The notes under the pieces are model-generated. The model ran no database searches, was not told the origin of the DNA, and saw nothing but the letters and a program-made list of their open reading frames with translations. Positions 1 through 13,000 of a stretch of 64,000 bases of DNA are shown here, one piece after another. The stretch covers positions 30,455,854 through 30,519,853 of the forward strand of contig NC_069126.1 of the NCBI RefSeq assembly GCF_026914265.1. Reading direction: 5' to 3'. Positions within the stretch are counted from its first letter, which is position 1, and each line of letters begins with the position of its first letter. The translations under genes were made by a program, and so were the position numbers. The stretch is from Mya arenaria. Its lineage: Eukaryota; Mollusca; Bivalvia; Myida; Myidae.

Positions 1-3000
1 TTTGTATGTTGGTGCAAGAATAGGTCCCTATTACTTACATTTACACACTAATGTGTAACGTGGTGCACACAATGGCTCATCGCCATCAGCGAAACAATGG
101 TCACTGCAAGGCGTGCAATAAATGTCCATGTACTCATGAATCCCACATAGTATTAGGGCATCTGTAGAAAAGTTAATACATGCTAAAGATAACACAGCAG
201 TGGTTCAAGATGTCAATGTTTCTAAACGTTTGACATAAAAGGTTATTTACAACGATAGTGTCATCGTCGGATACCTCTGATACACACTACGCTATCCTTT
301 GTTGTGTTTTGTGGGCAATTTGGTTAGGAAAATCTCCTTATCATGAATAATTAATGAGGCAGTTTCATTGGTTCCGCAAAGAACCAGATGCGTTACGGTT
401 GAAAGATATTCTGACGATTGCCGAAGTTGAACCGGGTCTGCCTTCTTAGTACAAGAATATTTGGCAGAAGTCAAGACCACACGGCCACGGAGGCTACTGA
501 CACTGCATTATGTTATTGAACAATATTTGAGTTTAACATGCGAATTCGCTTGAAGAAGAGTTGTTTCTCCTGCCTCATGCATATTCATTAAAACGAGATT
601 GTGTCAGTGAATTGTCCCACGGTATGTTTAAAGTGTAACGGAAGAAAGCAACTTGGTTGTCGACGATGAAATAGTGTATAACATAGCAAAATGTATAGAA
701 TGTTTTTTGAAAGACTTAACGTTTCAAAACGGTTTCAAAACATAACTGTTCTGTCAGTAACATATCTTTAATAGAAAGAAAACAGGCAAATACACTACAC
801 TTGAATCAATGTATTGATTAAAGGCCTTAAGCAAGGCCGAACTAACACACCACCAGTGAGACAACGGTACAAGACACACATGACCATGTAAATGTTGAGG
901 TTACCGCATTGACACGGTCATTAAAAAGAGCAATAACTCAATTGTGATTTAACTTGTATTCGAGAGCTCAATCTCACGTTTGCCCCTTAATCATGGCACA
1001 AATAAGGCCGCCCAAACAATGTTAAGCAACATAATATGATTATACAATCATTGTTTGAGGCTCAATTAATTGATAATTATGGACATTAATGAATGTGTAA
1101 GATGACGTAGAAACTTCTTAAAGACGTATACGATTTTCTCACACTCAAAGAGTTACCTTTGTTCAGAAGCTCATGTAATCTGTTCGATTCATTTAGGAAG
1201 AAAACATGTTCCTCGTCTGTAGCAAAAGCTGGCCATGGTTCTCTGTCTGTAGTAGCTTTTCCAGATAATACTACATACGTTTTAATACCCTCGTCTCGAA
1301 ATGCACCGAGAATCTGAACCTTTGGGTCAGTCAAGATGATGCTAATCTTAGCTCGTTTTGGCCTTTTGCGGGGATAATTATGAAAGCATTGGATGGTATT
1401 GGAGTTCAACCTTGTGGCGGATATTTCATTTCCAGATGCGACGTTGTTGATACTTAGCACTTCTTCTTTCCATTTGATGTCTGTAGAATCCTGTGTAATG
1501 GTAATGTTTCTATAGTTGCCGTTTTGTTTCACAACAAAAATTGTTGCAATACTGCCTTCGGGCATATTTTCAATAAAATTTCCCAAAAAATCTCTTGCTT
1601 CAATAAACGTTTTTTGTTCGACAGAAGTCTGGAGCCAATTGATGCAAAAGATTGGTGGTTGCTTGACAGATCCTGAAAGGTGGTAAATATTTTAAAGCAT
1701 TAAAAACAATTCATAAATAAAAAATGAGCCGTTATTTTGACAAAGAATTATTGACAAAAACCTGCAACGTCGATGTAAAGGTTCTGTCTGTGACAAACGC
1801 CGCAGAGAATTTTGCATTGTTTTGTTAATACTGATTTATTTGTGCCGGATTGGATATTGAAGACGGCCGTCAGGTAATACGAATCACTCTCAAATCCGTT
1901 TCCTATGTAGATAGCAGTACTGGCGTACTTTTTTCTTTGGGGTGTGCGTGTGGGGGAGGGGGGGGAGGGCACGAATATGTACCCCTCGTGGGAACTTTTA
2001 CCCTTTCAGCAAGTTGAAAGGCGGTCGTTTTACACGTTAATTTATTGCAAATCCTAAGAATGTCGTTTCAACCCGAACCACCTTATAGACATCTACATCT
2101 AGGTCTGTGTTATTGAAAGATGCTATTAGCAGAAAATACTACTTAAACCAAAACCAGCTGCTGTATATAATTATAGGTAATATTTGTGCTTTTATTGCTT
2201 TAAAAAGTAGAAAAAAAAATAACACACCACTGAGGGCCATATGAAATTATAAGGACCGGCCAGTCAGCCAACGAAAGTGTATTTGGACCGAGGTCGGTCT
2301 TTATGATGCCATATGGCCCGAAGTGGTGTGTCATATTTCTTATATTATACCGAACACTGTTTTACCATTTAATAATTTTAAAGCGTCTTTGATGTGTTTT
2401 ATTAAAAAAATATAATGTTTACTTGCGATATTATATAGTGTCCTATTATATGACTTCATCGGTCCATATTATATTTTTGCGAGGTCCGGACCGGCAGAAA
2501 ACATGATATGGACCGCTGACGTCATAAAAACATGGATTTTTATTAAAATACATTGCTATACGGACCGATCAACTTTATATACACAAAGAAAGGACACATT
2601 TATGTAAGGTATGATATATAATTATAAGTCATATTTGTGCTTTTGTTGCATTAAAATGTACATTAAATATAAAGTCCGTATAGTTTGTATAGTTTGCTCT
2701 TTATGTCAACTGAAATCTGACGTTAAATTTCGTTTTAGCAATCATTGAAGTCCAAAAACAGAACATTTTCGGTTAAAAAATATACTTTCTTTTTCTACAA
2801 ATAAACCCATTCTAATAATACCAAACAAATATGGGGTCACCAGGCATTCAAAATTCACATCTGTGTGCGTCTCATTCCTTAAATTAAATTATTTAATGAA
2901 TAATATGAGACAAAAATAAACATTTAAAGCTGCACTCTCACAGATTGAACGTTTTGACAACTTTTTTTATTTTTTGTCTTGGAACGAGCCAATTTTTGCG

Positions 3001-3950
3001 AAAATCCATGGAAGGCAGAACTTTATATAAGACTGTTGACAAAAAATTAGAACGCAGATTTTTATACACAAGTTCAAAAATTGATGTTTTATGCCTATTT
3101 CTTAAACCGTTAGTAACGGTTTAAGCCATAAAACATTCATTTTCGAACGGAAATATAAAATTCTGCTATCTGATCTTTTGTCAGCAGTATTATATCATTG
3201 GTTTGCAGATATTTACGCAAAAATTTGCTCTTTTCAAGACAAAAATAAAAAAAGTTGTAAAAATGGTAAATCTGTGAGAGTGCAGCTTTAAGGCGTAAGT
3301 GAAATGGATATTCTACCTTTATTATAGATCTATACACCACACAACGTCTTGTTTTCCGACATTAAAACAGAAAGAAAAAAAGTTTAAAGAAGTTTAATAT
3401 AGGCAAAGTTAGACTACAGTTATACTTAAAACTTAAAAATCTTATGTGCCAACATTATGTCAGAAATAGTGAGGTTATCTTTTCGTAAGATATGTTCTTG
3501 TATCTATATATAGATTTATATAATTACACAAACGGGTTGTCCAAAGGAATCCCAATCTTTTTTTTAAAAAAGTGCAATGCAATACAGGAATCCCAATTAA
3601 ATGGAGGTTTAGGACATATTTGGGTATGGGAATTGTATGTTTGTGCAGATGTAAGCAACACTAATGGCCAAGCCTAGGAGCGGGATCATTTATGACAACG
3701 GCGGGTAGGTTAAAGGGCTGATGTGGACGATTTCACTAAATACTGCTTCTAACGTGACGTGTTTTGTACTGTTTATTATTGATGAGTAATGCAGGGGCTA
3801 CGGTCATACTGAAACAGTTACAAGAACACAATACCTTTAACATGTGGTCGGGCAGTTAATAACCAAGAATTGGTCAGTACACTTACCATAAATCACATTA
3901 ATCCGCCATGAAATAAGAAGCACAGCGAAATATAAATTAGATCGCTTCAT
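1..3950 (-). CDS. Gene A: signal peptide + vWA-like + TNFR-like receptor, 5' part only
   Basis: Three exons fit in frame: 3950-3887 (signal peptide MKRSNLYFAVLLISW..., donor GTAAGT), 1672-1157 (vWA-like) and 161-39 (six-cysteine domain, donor GTAAGT). All junctions are phase 1. The second exon has alternating hydrophobic strands and helices of the vWA fold, for example PPIFCINW at its start, ISIILTDP in the middle and HVFFLN near the end. The DxSxS metal motif is absent, although LTD of the second metal loop survives. The third exon shows C-x9-C-x2-C-x3-C-x8-C-x7-C, the spacing of a TNF-receptor repeat. The membrane and cytoplasmic exons must lie to the left of the window. By analogy with genes B and C it is probably a type I membrane protein; a secreted form cannot be excluded. 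Function and ligand are unknown. Confidence 0.72.
1770..1936 (-). other. Exon-like open stretch in intron 1 of gene A
   Basis: The minus strand reads an open stretch with segments such as STAIYIGNGFESDSYYLTAV and CKILCGVCHRQNLYIDV, followed by a possible donor (GCAG|GTTTTT). The amino-acid composition looks coding. However, the available acceptors give phase 0 or 2 at its left end and phase 1 at its right end, so it cannot be spliced between exons 1 and 2 of gene A without breaking frame. It could be a relic exon, part of an alternative transcript with a further exon, or chance. Confidence 0.25.
2219..2336. repeat. Short foldback repeat
   Basis: ACACACCACTGAGGGCCATA at the left is answered by TATGGCCCGAAGTGGTGTGT at the right, giving an imperfect hairpin of about 118 bp with the GGACCG/CGGTC motif further in. 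It lies in intron 1 of gene A. It resembles a small MITE or foldback element, and no target duplication was resolved. Confidence 0.5.
2924..3291. mobile_element. Foldback MITE family 1, copy 1 (TTAA ends)
   Basis: The element starts TTAAAGCTGCACTCTCACAG and ends CTGTGAGAGTGCAGCTTTAA. The inside is also largely palindromic: TTTTGTCTTGGAACGAGC near the left end is mirrored by GCTCTTTTCAAGACAAAA near the right end. Related copies are at 33096, 37233 and 58993. TTAA at both borders suggests a TTAA-targeting transposase such as Kolobok or piggyBac, which is inferred from the ends only. It sits in intron 1 of gene A. Confidence 0.75.
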
Positions 3951-6357
3951 GCCAATTTTATGTTAAAAACGATCTTCAATACAATGTGAATGCTACCGGG
4001 TATCGGAAAGTTTATCTTCGACTGCGACTGCGCATTTAAACAATTTAAAGCCATATAAGGTATGAAAGGTGAAACAAATCGGATCTACTCGGCCATTTAC
4101 GACTGATAACAACCTCGTATGTATATGAGCGGTTTACAATGGCAGAATTCTTAATATTTAACTACAGCGCATGTAGATCGCGAAGTGATTTCAATATAGC
4201 AGTTAAACCTAAGGACTGGACTCTAATGATTCTTAATTATTTATTATGTATTTTTATTATTATTACATTATCCTGTACACTTCACTGGCAAACGTCGTTT
4301 GAAGGACCAAAATTCAAAATGTTTGAAAATCTATTTTTATTTTGTTTTGAAGTTCAATATTTAGCAAGCATTATTCATATATACGTTGCAACTTGTGAAG
4401 CTGTATTTGGAGTTGGGCCATTTCTATGAAAGAAGATTTTATCAGATTTCCTATCAAAATGCATTTACGTTTTCACGGAAATGTCTTAATACAAAATGAA
4501 TATGTTTATGAGTCAAAAGTATCCGAACTACCCAAACAACAGTGTCTTATGCTGATTGCAGCTATTTAAAAAAAGAAATTTGCATTTCTGTAACCAGGAA
4601 ATAAATTTCATCCACTATTTTCCATTGTTTGTTTTAAATAACGTTCTTATTTCAAAAGATATCATCAAGGACTCTCGAGACATTAGGTAGTCTGGCGCAT
4701 TTTGACACATAAACAAAGTAATCATGTCGACAGACTTTTTCGAAAGAATGTGAACGCTTTTTGATCCAAAATCTGATAAAATCGTCCTTTGGAAAATTGG
4801 TTCGACTCCTTCCTACCCCAAAACATGTCACCAAAAATGTATGATTTACTCCCCAAAAAAGATAATTCCCAAAAACTAAATAAAACATGAACTTTTGAAC
4901 CGTTTAATTAGACTGCGCACCTTTACAGCAGATGTCGTGTTTTCCTTAAAGTTGAAAAATATTGTCAGATCTTCTTCACCCTGATTCAATTCGCCTGTTA
5001 AGCATTTAGTTTACAAAGAATGTATATTTGATGCTGCTACTGATAACGTGAAAGAATCTCACCATTTTAGTAAATTCCCGTGGTATTCAAGCACGTCAGA
5101 TGTGACCCGACCGGTCGGAGTCGGTACAACAAGTTTTGAAAACCGTCGTCTCTCTGTGCATGTGCACAATGTTCTTGCGGACACCGATGTCTTGTACCAC
5201 CATTGACAGTCGTAACTACGAAGGATATACAACTTCGTTTTCATGACACGTATTATCTTTGTCAGTTTATTCGTAACGAACCAATCCTTGTTATCGTCAT
5301 ATGAAGGAGCTCATTCGAATATGCTGCCTGCGTTTTTTTTCTCAATAATTCTGCTTATAGCAATATCATATTTACCAGTTCGTGAACCTATTGTCATTTC
5401 GACCAAGTCTGATTTTCGGCAAATAGTTCAATCACTTGAATATATAACACATACAAGTTACATTTAAAAAGTAACCTTCCACACGAATCCCATATTCATT
5501 TTGTTATCCACGTACACGGAGATTTTCAAAATCCAATTTCCATACTTTTCCTTTCGTTTTCCATGAAATTACAGCCACGCTACCAGTTGCGACATTTATT
5601 TGTCAATCAAATTTAAGTGAATGAATTGGCTATGATTCATTTAACCTTGGTTTTAAGTTGAATTATTTAAACACGAGTTCGTGTCGGTAGTTTAACTGTG
5701 TGGATTTATTACAAAGTATTTCTGTAGATGTGTTGTAAGTGTCGTTATTTTTTTTTTCTGTGTGGATTTATTACAAAGTATTTCAGCAGATATGGCCTTT
5801 ATAATGACCAGGATGGATACATTAAGCAGTACTACCCTAGGCCCAAAACAAAGGGTGCGGTTAGCCTAAGATCTTGTTCAAAAACAGGTAAGGTAGGTAG
5901 GCTTATCTGTAATTTATATATAAATACATTAAGCTTTATGTAAGAACTTTATTGTCATCATTGGGTTATGGCGTAAAAGTAATCAGCATATCATCATTTA
6001 TCAGTATTAAGCTGTTTAATATATTTTCAATTCTATGTTTAACCAATGGACTCAAAAATGCGGTACGTTTGGCGCCTAATTCGTAGGTAGGGTCGGGTAC
6101 CCCAAACCAGACGTATTTTGTTTCAGGCCTTATGCTCATATTAACTATAATTACATTACCAACCTATTTTTTTTATAATGAAATTTTCACTCAATGATCA
6201 GCAAAACGACTTTTAGAAGTACAAATAAAAGACATGAAGTCAATTTAACTTTAAGTGTTCACGAGATAAAATATATTAAGATCTTACACTGGAACAAGCA
6301 TTTTTTTCATTTTATTTTAAGCCTGAAAATGATAAAAAATCAACTGACTAAACACCA
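3951..6357. other. Intergenic, no gene seen
   Basis: Upstream flank of gene A. Open frames here are short, lack recognisable domains or splice context, and are not annotated. A 27-bp segment is directly repeated 62 bp apart (5697 and 5759). Confidence 0.5.
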
Positions 6358-6777
6358 GGCCCCAATATCACGAAAAAACTTAAGTCAAATCTCAAGCTCA
6401 ATCTTAACTCATTTTCCCACATTACAGTTTGACATTATTAAAACTTACTAATGTTTTACTATGTTTTAAAGCACATGCTCACATGCATTATGTTGATTAA
6501 CATATTTGTTCAATATTCTAAAAAAATATTTTTAATAGCACAAATTGTACTTGAGTAAAACTCAAAAATAATAAATTTGACTCAAGTACATTTTTTGCTC
6601 TCAATTTTTTTTCTATAAAATAATGAGCATTTTTTTAATCAAGATAATGAATGAGAGAATGCGATTTTAAAAAGGGTAAAATATTTACAATTTTGAATCA
6701 TATGATGTTGAAATTTGATAAAAAGGGTTGAGACTGAGATTGAGATTTGACTTGAGTGTTTTCGTGATATCGGGACC
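6358..6777. mobile_element. MITE with ~55-bp terminal inverted repeats
   Basis: The left end GGCCCCAATATCACGAAAA is matched in inverse by TTTTCGTGATATCGGGACC at the right, and similarity continues inward for about 55 bp (ACTTAAGTCAAATCTCAA versus TTGAGATTTGACTTGAGT reversed). It carries no coding region. A related right end occurs at about 8655-8711. It appears to interrupt another repeat, because ACACCA on its left and AGATGGT on its right reconstitute ACACCAGATGGT, found as a unit in the inverse copy near 41228. Confidence 0.65.
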
Positions 6778-7228
6778 AGATGGTAAAAAATAGGCATAAC
6801 AGTATTTCCTCAAAACGAGCCTAGAATTATCCATGCGAGCCAGTAGGAGACCGATAATGCATCATTTTACATGATTAAAACAATAAACGCAACAATCATG
6901 CTGCTGTCTCATCTGTGTTCCCCGATTGAAAAATATCGCATAATGGTTTCCCAGTTAAATCATACCTGATTATAAAAGTACAGAATGATAAATATACCTA
7001 CGCTATTTTTAAACTTATAGGGATTTACGTGGTAGACAACCCCAGTAAGTTTCGAATTGAAAAAAACCCATAAAAAACTGCCAAATATGCATGTGTCGTA
7101 AGAGGTGTGATGAATCAGTAAGTAATATCCGATGCGGTGTACACAACAATGTCGATTTTATGTAGGTTTTTGATAATTTACTGTTTTTTTCTGCAAGTGT
7201 ATCATCTGGTGTCTAGTCCCATTAAGAC
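6778..7228. repeat. Dispersed repeat, also present inverted near 41 kb
   Basis: The left part has CAGTATTTCCTCAAAACGAGC, TGGTTTCCCAGTT and CCCAGTAAGTTTCGAA. The same blocks in the opposite orientation occupy about 40980-41235. The right border has ATCTGGTGTCTAG, the inverse of the CTAGACACCAGAT motif expected at the left border. It is likely a non-autonomous transposon with inverted ends, degenerate in both copies. Confidence 0.5.
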
Positions 7229-7531
7229 AAGCGCGCACAAATGTTGCTCACATAGCGTCATCGTTGTAATTGTGCGCCCTCACTTTTGATTTGAACGTAA
7301 GGGCGAGCTAAAATTCCAAAGCAGTGAACTAGATCAAATGTCCTTTGTTTTTCACTGAAAAATCGTTATAAACCAGTAAATAATAGTCAATTATCTTGGA
7401 GCATACTATAAACATTCATTATGCAGAAGGGTTTACTTAAAACACAGACGCAACCTCCACATTATTTATATCAACCAGACACATAAATACATCACACACT
7501 GTGGTTCATTACATACGTTTACAAACAATTT

Positions 7532-7564
<33 letters not shown>
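7532..7564. repeat. (CAGA)n microsatellite
   Basis: About eight uninterrupted CAGA units. Confidence 0.9.
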
Positions 7565-9479
7565 ACTATTTATTACGACGTGTACATAGTTCATTGTCAA
7601 TGAATATATACATATTTCATGAAATGTACAAATAACATTCAACAAGACTTTGATGATATGTATGTATTACAATAAGACACGGTTGAATGATTAATACTTG
7701 AACTTGGACACCTAACATATAATGCAAATACTTTCTGCTTAAAGGCTAATTCTTTTAGTGGATCTTCAAGGTATCCGACCAACAAATATGTTACCTCATA
7801 TTGTTATGGTATATTAAATTAAAAAGTTTTCGAGTGCAGATTAAAAGAAAATGTGTTATTTCACTGAAAATAATTTAACAAACAAGTTGTTTTAGCCTTC
7901 CAAAATTGCAAAATGTGATGTTGGGGTTCAATCTAAGTTGAAATAAAGAACATTTATATACAAACTAAAATAACTTTATGTATGATGTACATTCGGTCAT
8001 TTAATTTACATATTTGTTATCAATAAGTTAGAACCATTCAAATGATGCCAAAATTATATGGGGACATCTGGGCTGGTATTCAATATTGGTCTTCACAAGA
8101 TCTAAGAACGATGTAGCTAATCGGACTACTTGTAATTAATAACTGACCAATAGAGTGAATGAAGTAAATGATGAAATACTATAAGATTGTATTAAGTTTT
8201 ATATTGAATGTGGAGCTTTTATAGAACTAGTTTATTTGTGGGTGGGATTCCTAAATTATACCTGTATTTGCATGATTTGAACTAAGACCTGTTTTAAATA
8301 TGAAAACACAACAGAATAACTTGTCTTTAAGATATTAGACCCACAAATATGTCGAGTGTAGGTGCCGCTGACCTCACATTATATTGATTTGATTGTAAAC
8401 GTTTTTTTTTCATAGAATGTGGTATTGAAATATTTTGACAATATTTCAAAGAAATCTTATCCTAGAGCAAAAAATATACTTGATTAATTGTTAAAAGGCA
8501 ATGAATTGATCTCAAGAACATTTTTGGCTGTAGAATATATGTTTCCATTGGAATCTAGACCGAAGGTTTTGATGAACAGATTCAATGAAAGGATGCGGTT
8601 TAAAAATTTGTAAAAACATATTTTTTTTCAAATCAATTTGATGTAATATGGTAAAATGAGTTGAGATTAAGACTGAGATTTGACTTAAGTATTTTCGTGA
8701 TATTGGGACCTAGTTCAGGTTAATGGAACTATCAGATTACCAGCTTATGATTCAAGATTCAAGATCTATTTACTGAATATCCAGAAGGCCATAGCCCATG
8801 TGGACAAATATATATACAATATAGTGTTTTCAGGTGATTCCATGCATACAAATAACAAAACTAGACAACAACAAAAAAACACAAAAAAACAACAACATAA
8901 ATATCAAATACGCAAATACACCAACTTCATAAGTTCAGTAAATCAAAATATGTTATAATGCAATCTATTAATTAAATTAACGTGTCAATAGCGTTATATG
9001 TTTATTCACAGATAAGTTGAAATAAATACATGTACAATAGTTGTTCTATAATGAGAGTTGTGTTTGCAAAATATCTGCAACTCCCTATATCGGACAACCT
9101 ATACAAAACGAAACTATAGGAAGCCTAAGGGAAATCACTTAAACTTTAAAATTCACTTTTGTAATAGTCATATCTGAATCAGGTTAGATTAGATAATGAC
9201 TGTAAATGTAACAAAATTTAGAGAATCATTGTACATGAACACTGTGTGCAAATATTCAGTCTAGTAACAATACAGACAGAGAGTGTGTGTCGAAGTGAAA
9301 AGTTATATTTAATAAATACTTATGTATTGGTCGAATTATTTAGTCATATTCCGTTATGTTTTTCTATGTATTTGCATGATTTGAACTTACACCGGTATTA
9401 AATATGAAAATACAAACGAGGAAATAAAAAAAACTATTACCATATTACCAAATTGCTGCAAATGCAAAAAAGTGTAATT
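7565..9479. other. Intergenic with repeat remnants
   Basis: No gene seen. A right-end remnant of the inverted-repeat MITE at 6358 lies at about 8655-8711 (TTTGACTTAAGTATTTTCGTGATATTGGGACC). The rest is AT-rich without recognisable structure. Confidence 0.5.
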
Positions 9480-9990
9480 ATTATATTCAGTAATCGTTAA
9501 ACCACAACCGCAACAAAGATCAAAGATATCTTAAGTCTATTATAGTAATTAATATAAATAATCAAATTGTAAACACAACCAAAACAAAGATCAAAGCGAT
9601 ATTCACAAACAACTATGAGTATAATCGAGATAACACAATCAAATCGTACACAAACAACCAAAAACAAAGATTAAAGCGATATTTACACAAACAACTATGC
9701 GTAAAATCAATATAACACAATTATATCGTAAACACATAACCAAAAAACCCAGATGAAAGTGATATTTACACAAACAACTATGAGTGTAATAAATATAACA
9801 CAATTATATCGTAAACACGTAACCAAAAACCCCAGATGAAAGTGATATTTACACAAACAACTATGAGTAAAATCAATATAACACAATTATATCGTACAAA
9901 AACAACCAAAAACAAAGATTAAAGCGATATTTACACAAACAACTATGAGTATAATAAATATAACACAATTATATCGTAAACACACAAAAA
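9480..9990. repeat. Tandem array, ~80-86-bp unit, about six copies
   Basis: Each unit has AACCAAAAACAAAGATTAAA, GCGATATTTACACAAACAAC, TATGAGTATAAT and ATAACACAATTATATCGTA. Neighbouring copies differ by only a few bases except the leftmost. No coding potential is seen. Confidence 0.8.
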
Positions 9991-10029
9991 AAACACATGA
10001 AAAATTCAAAAATCTACAAAATGTTACAA

Positions 10030-13000
10030 CTCAGATATTAACAAGAGATTGCTATATTGAAAAAGCGGCTATCTCCCCCATTGTCTGGTCGTATGTGAGA
10101 AATAATCAATGATGGACATGAAAATTGTACTTTTGGGCTGGAGACGAACAAACAAAGGGATCTTTACTGGGGATGACCTGCATACCAAGTATAAAGTATC
10201 TCTGTCCAAGGATGAAGTACCTTTTTCTAGTTATGAGCGGAAATAAGTGGACTTGTGACCAACAAAAAATGTTTTTCACCTGTGACCTTGATCTTCTGAC
10301 ATAACAAAATCAATTGGAGTTACTAGTATCTACTAATCAAGACCAACTACCAAACTAAGTATGAACGTCTTGGGCCATATCGCTTTATAGTTGTTCAGCG
10401 GAAACAGTTATTTTACATCGAGGTCAGACAGACCTTAAACCTTCTGGACTGAAAATCAATAGTGGTCATCAACCAGTCATGACCAACTGGCAAACCTAGT
10501 ATTTAGTACCTGAGTGCAGGAATTATTTAGTTATTTAGTGGAAACCGTTTTTTACCACACGGCACGTTCACTGCAACATTAACCTTGACCTTGACCTTTG
10601 ACCTACTGATCCCAAAATCAATAGTCAACTGGCAAACAGTGTATGAATATCCTGGGTGCAAGTTGTTTTTTTTCATTTATTATTAGAACTGTTTTCCTTT
10701 ACAGTCCACTGCGGGCTAAATCATTGACCTGATGATCCCAAAGTCAATAATGGGCATCTACTTGTCATGACTAATTGGCATTTCAAGAATAAAGATCCTT
10801 GGTGCAAGCGTATTTTAGTTATTAAGCGGAAACCGTATTTTGACATCACGGTTACCGCGACCTTGACCTTTGACCTACTGATCTCAACAGCAATATGGGT
10901 CATCTACTCGTCATGATAAACTTGCATACCAAGTATGAAGTTCCTGTATGCAAGTGTTTTCTAATTATTATTGGAAATATTTCCCCCTAGGATTGCCACC
11001 TTGACTACTGACCTACTGATTCAAAAGTGAATATGGGGTCATCTACTAGTCATGACCAAACAGCATATCAAAGTAATTAAATTGAAACCGTTAATTTCCC
11101 TTAAAGTCACCGCGACCTTGACCTTCGAATTACTGATCCCAAAACCAATAGGGTGTATCAACTAGTCTTGAACGACTGTCATACCAAGTATTCAGCCTTG
11201 GTGCAAGCTTTCTTAAGTTATTCACGGGAAACCGGGTTTTTTTCATCTTAAGGTAACTGAGGCCTTGACCTTTGACCTACTGATCCCAAAATCTGCTCAT
11301 CAACTAATCATGATTAACAAGCAAATTTAGCAAGACGTTCCAAGGTGCAAGCATTTTTTAATAAGTCATCGCAAACTGTTTTTTGCAACTCAAGGTAATT
11401 GCTACCTTGACCCCTTTGACCTATTGACCTAAAAATCAATAGGGATAATCTACTAATTAAGACCAACTACCAAACTAAGTATGAAAGTCCTGGGCCCAAT
11501 CGTTTTATAGTTAGTTGGCGGAAACCGTTACTTAACGTCAAGGTAACCTAGACCTTTGACCTACTGGCCTGAAATTCAATGGGGTTCATCTACTAGCCAT
11601 GAACAACTGACATTCTATGTATGAATATCCTGGGTGCAAGTTGTTTTTAGTAGTAATTGGAACTGTGTTCCCCTGCAGATCACTGCGACCTTAATCTTTG
11701 ACCTACTGATCCTAAATTGAATATGGTTTATCAACTAGTCATGAACAACTGGCATACCAAGTATTAAATTCCTTGGTGCAAGCGTTCTTAAGTAATTCAA
11801 TGGGAAACCGTATTTTCACCTCAAGGTCACCGCGACCTTGACCTTTGACCTACTGATCCCGAAACAAAAGTGGTCACCTACTTGAAATGATTAACTTGCA
11901 TTCCAAGTATTATATTTATTGGTGCAAGCGTTCTTTAGTTATTCAACGAGAAACCTTTTTGTCATCTTAATGTCACCGTGACCAATACCGCGCACTTTAT
12001 CTTTAACCCACTGATTCAAACAGCGAGTCATCAACCAATTATGACTGGTATGAAGTTCCTAGGAGCAAATATTCTTTAATTATTCAGCGGAAACCGTTTT
12101 TTTTTTCAATTCAAGATCACCGCGACCTTGTCCTTTGTCCTACTAATCCCAAAATCAAAAAGGAGGCATTCTACTCGTCACTACCAACTGGCATTTTAAG
12201 TATGAAGCTCTGGGTACAAGTATGTATAAGTCATTAATCGAACTGTTTTTCCCGTCTAGGTCACTGCGACCTTGACTATTGACCTACTGATCCTTAAATC
12301 AACAGGGCTTATCAACAAATCATGACCAACTGGTATACCAAGTATGAAGTTGCTAAGTGCAAGCATTCAGTAGTTATTTAGCGTTTTTCACCTCAAGGTC
12401 ACATTGACCTTGACCTTTGACCTACTAATCTCAAAATCAATAGGGATCATCCACTTGTCATGATCAACTATCATACCAAGTATGAAGTTCCTAGGTACAA
12501 GCATTCTTTAGTTAATCAACGTAAACTGTTGTTTTTCACCACAACTTTACCGCAACCTTGACCTTAACCTTTGACCTAATAATCCCAAAATCAATGGGGT
12601 TAATCTAATAATAATGACCAACTGGCATACAATTTATGAATATCCGGGATGCAAGTGTTTTTAGTTATTACTGGAACTGTTTTCTCCTTTAGATCACTGC
12701 GACCTTGACCATTTACCTACTGATCTTGAAATCAATATGGGTCATCAGCTAGTCATGACTAATTGTCATATCAAAAATGAAGATCTTTGGGGCAAGCGTT
12801 GTAATGTTTTTAAGTTGAAACCGTTTATTCACCTCAAGGTCACCTTGACTTTGACCTTTGACCAACTGATCCCATAATCAATAGGTTTCATCATATAGTC
12901 ATGGCCAACTTGCATACCAAGTATTAAGCTCCTTGGTGCAAGCTTTCTTTTGTTGTTCAAAAGAAAACCGTGTTTTTTATCCCAAAGCCACTGAGGCATT

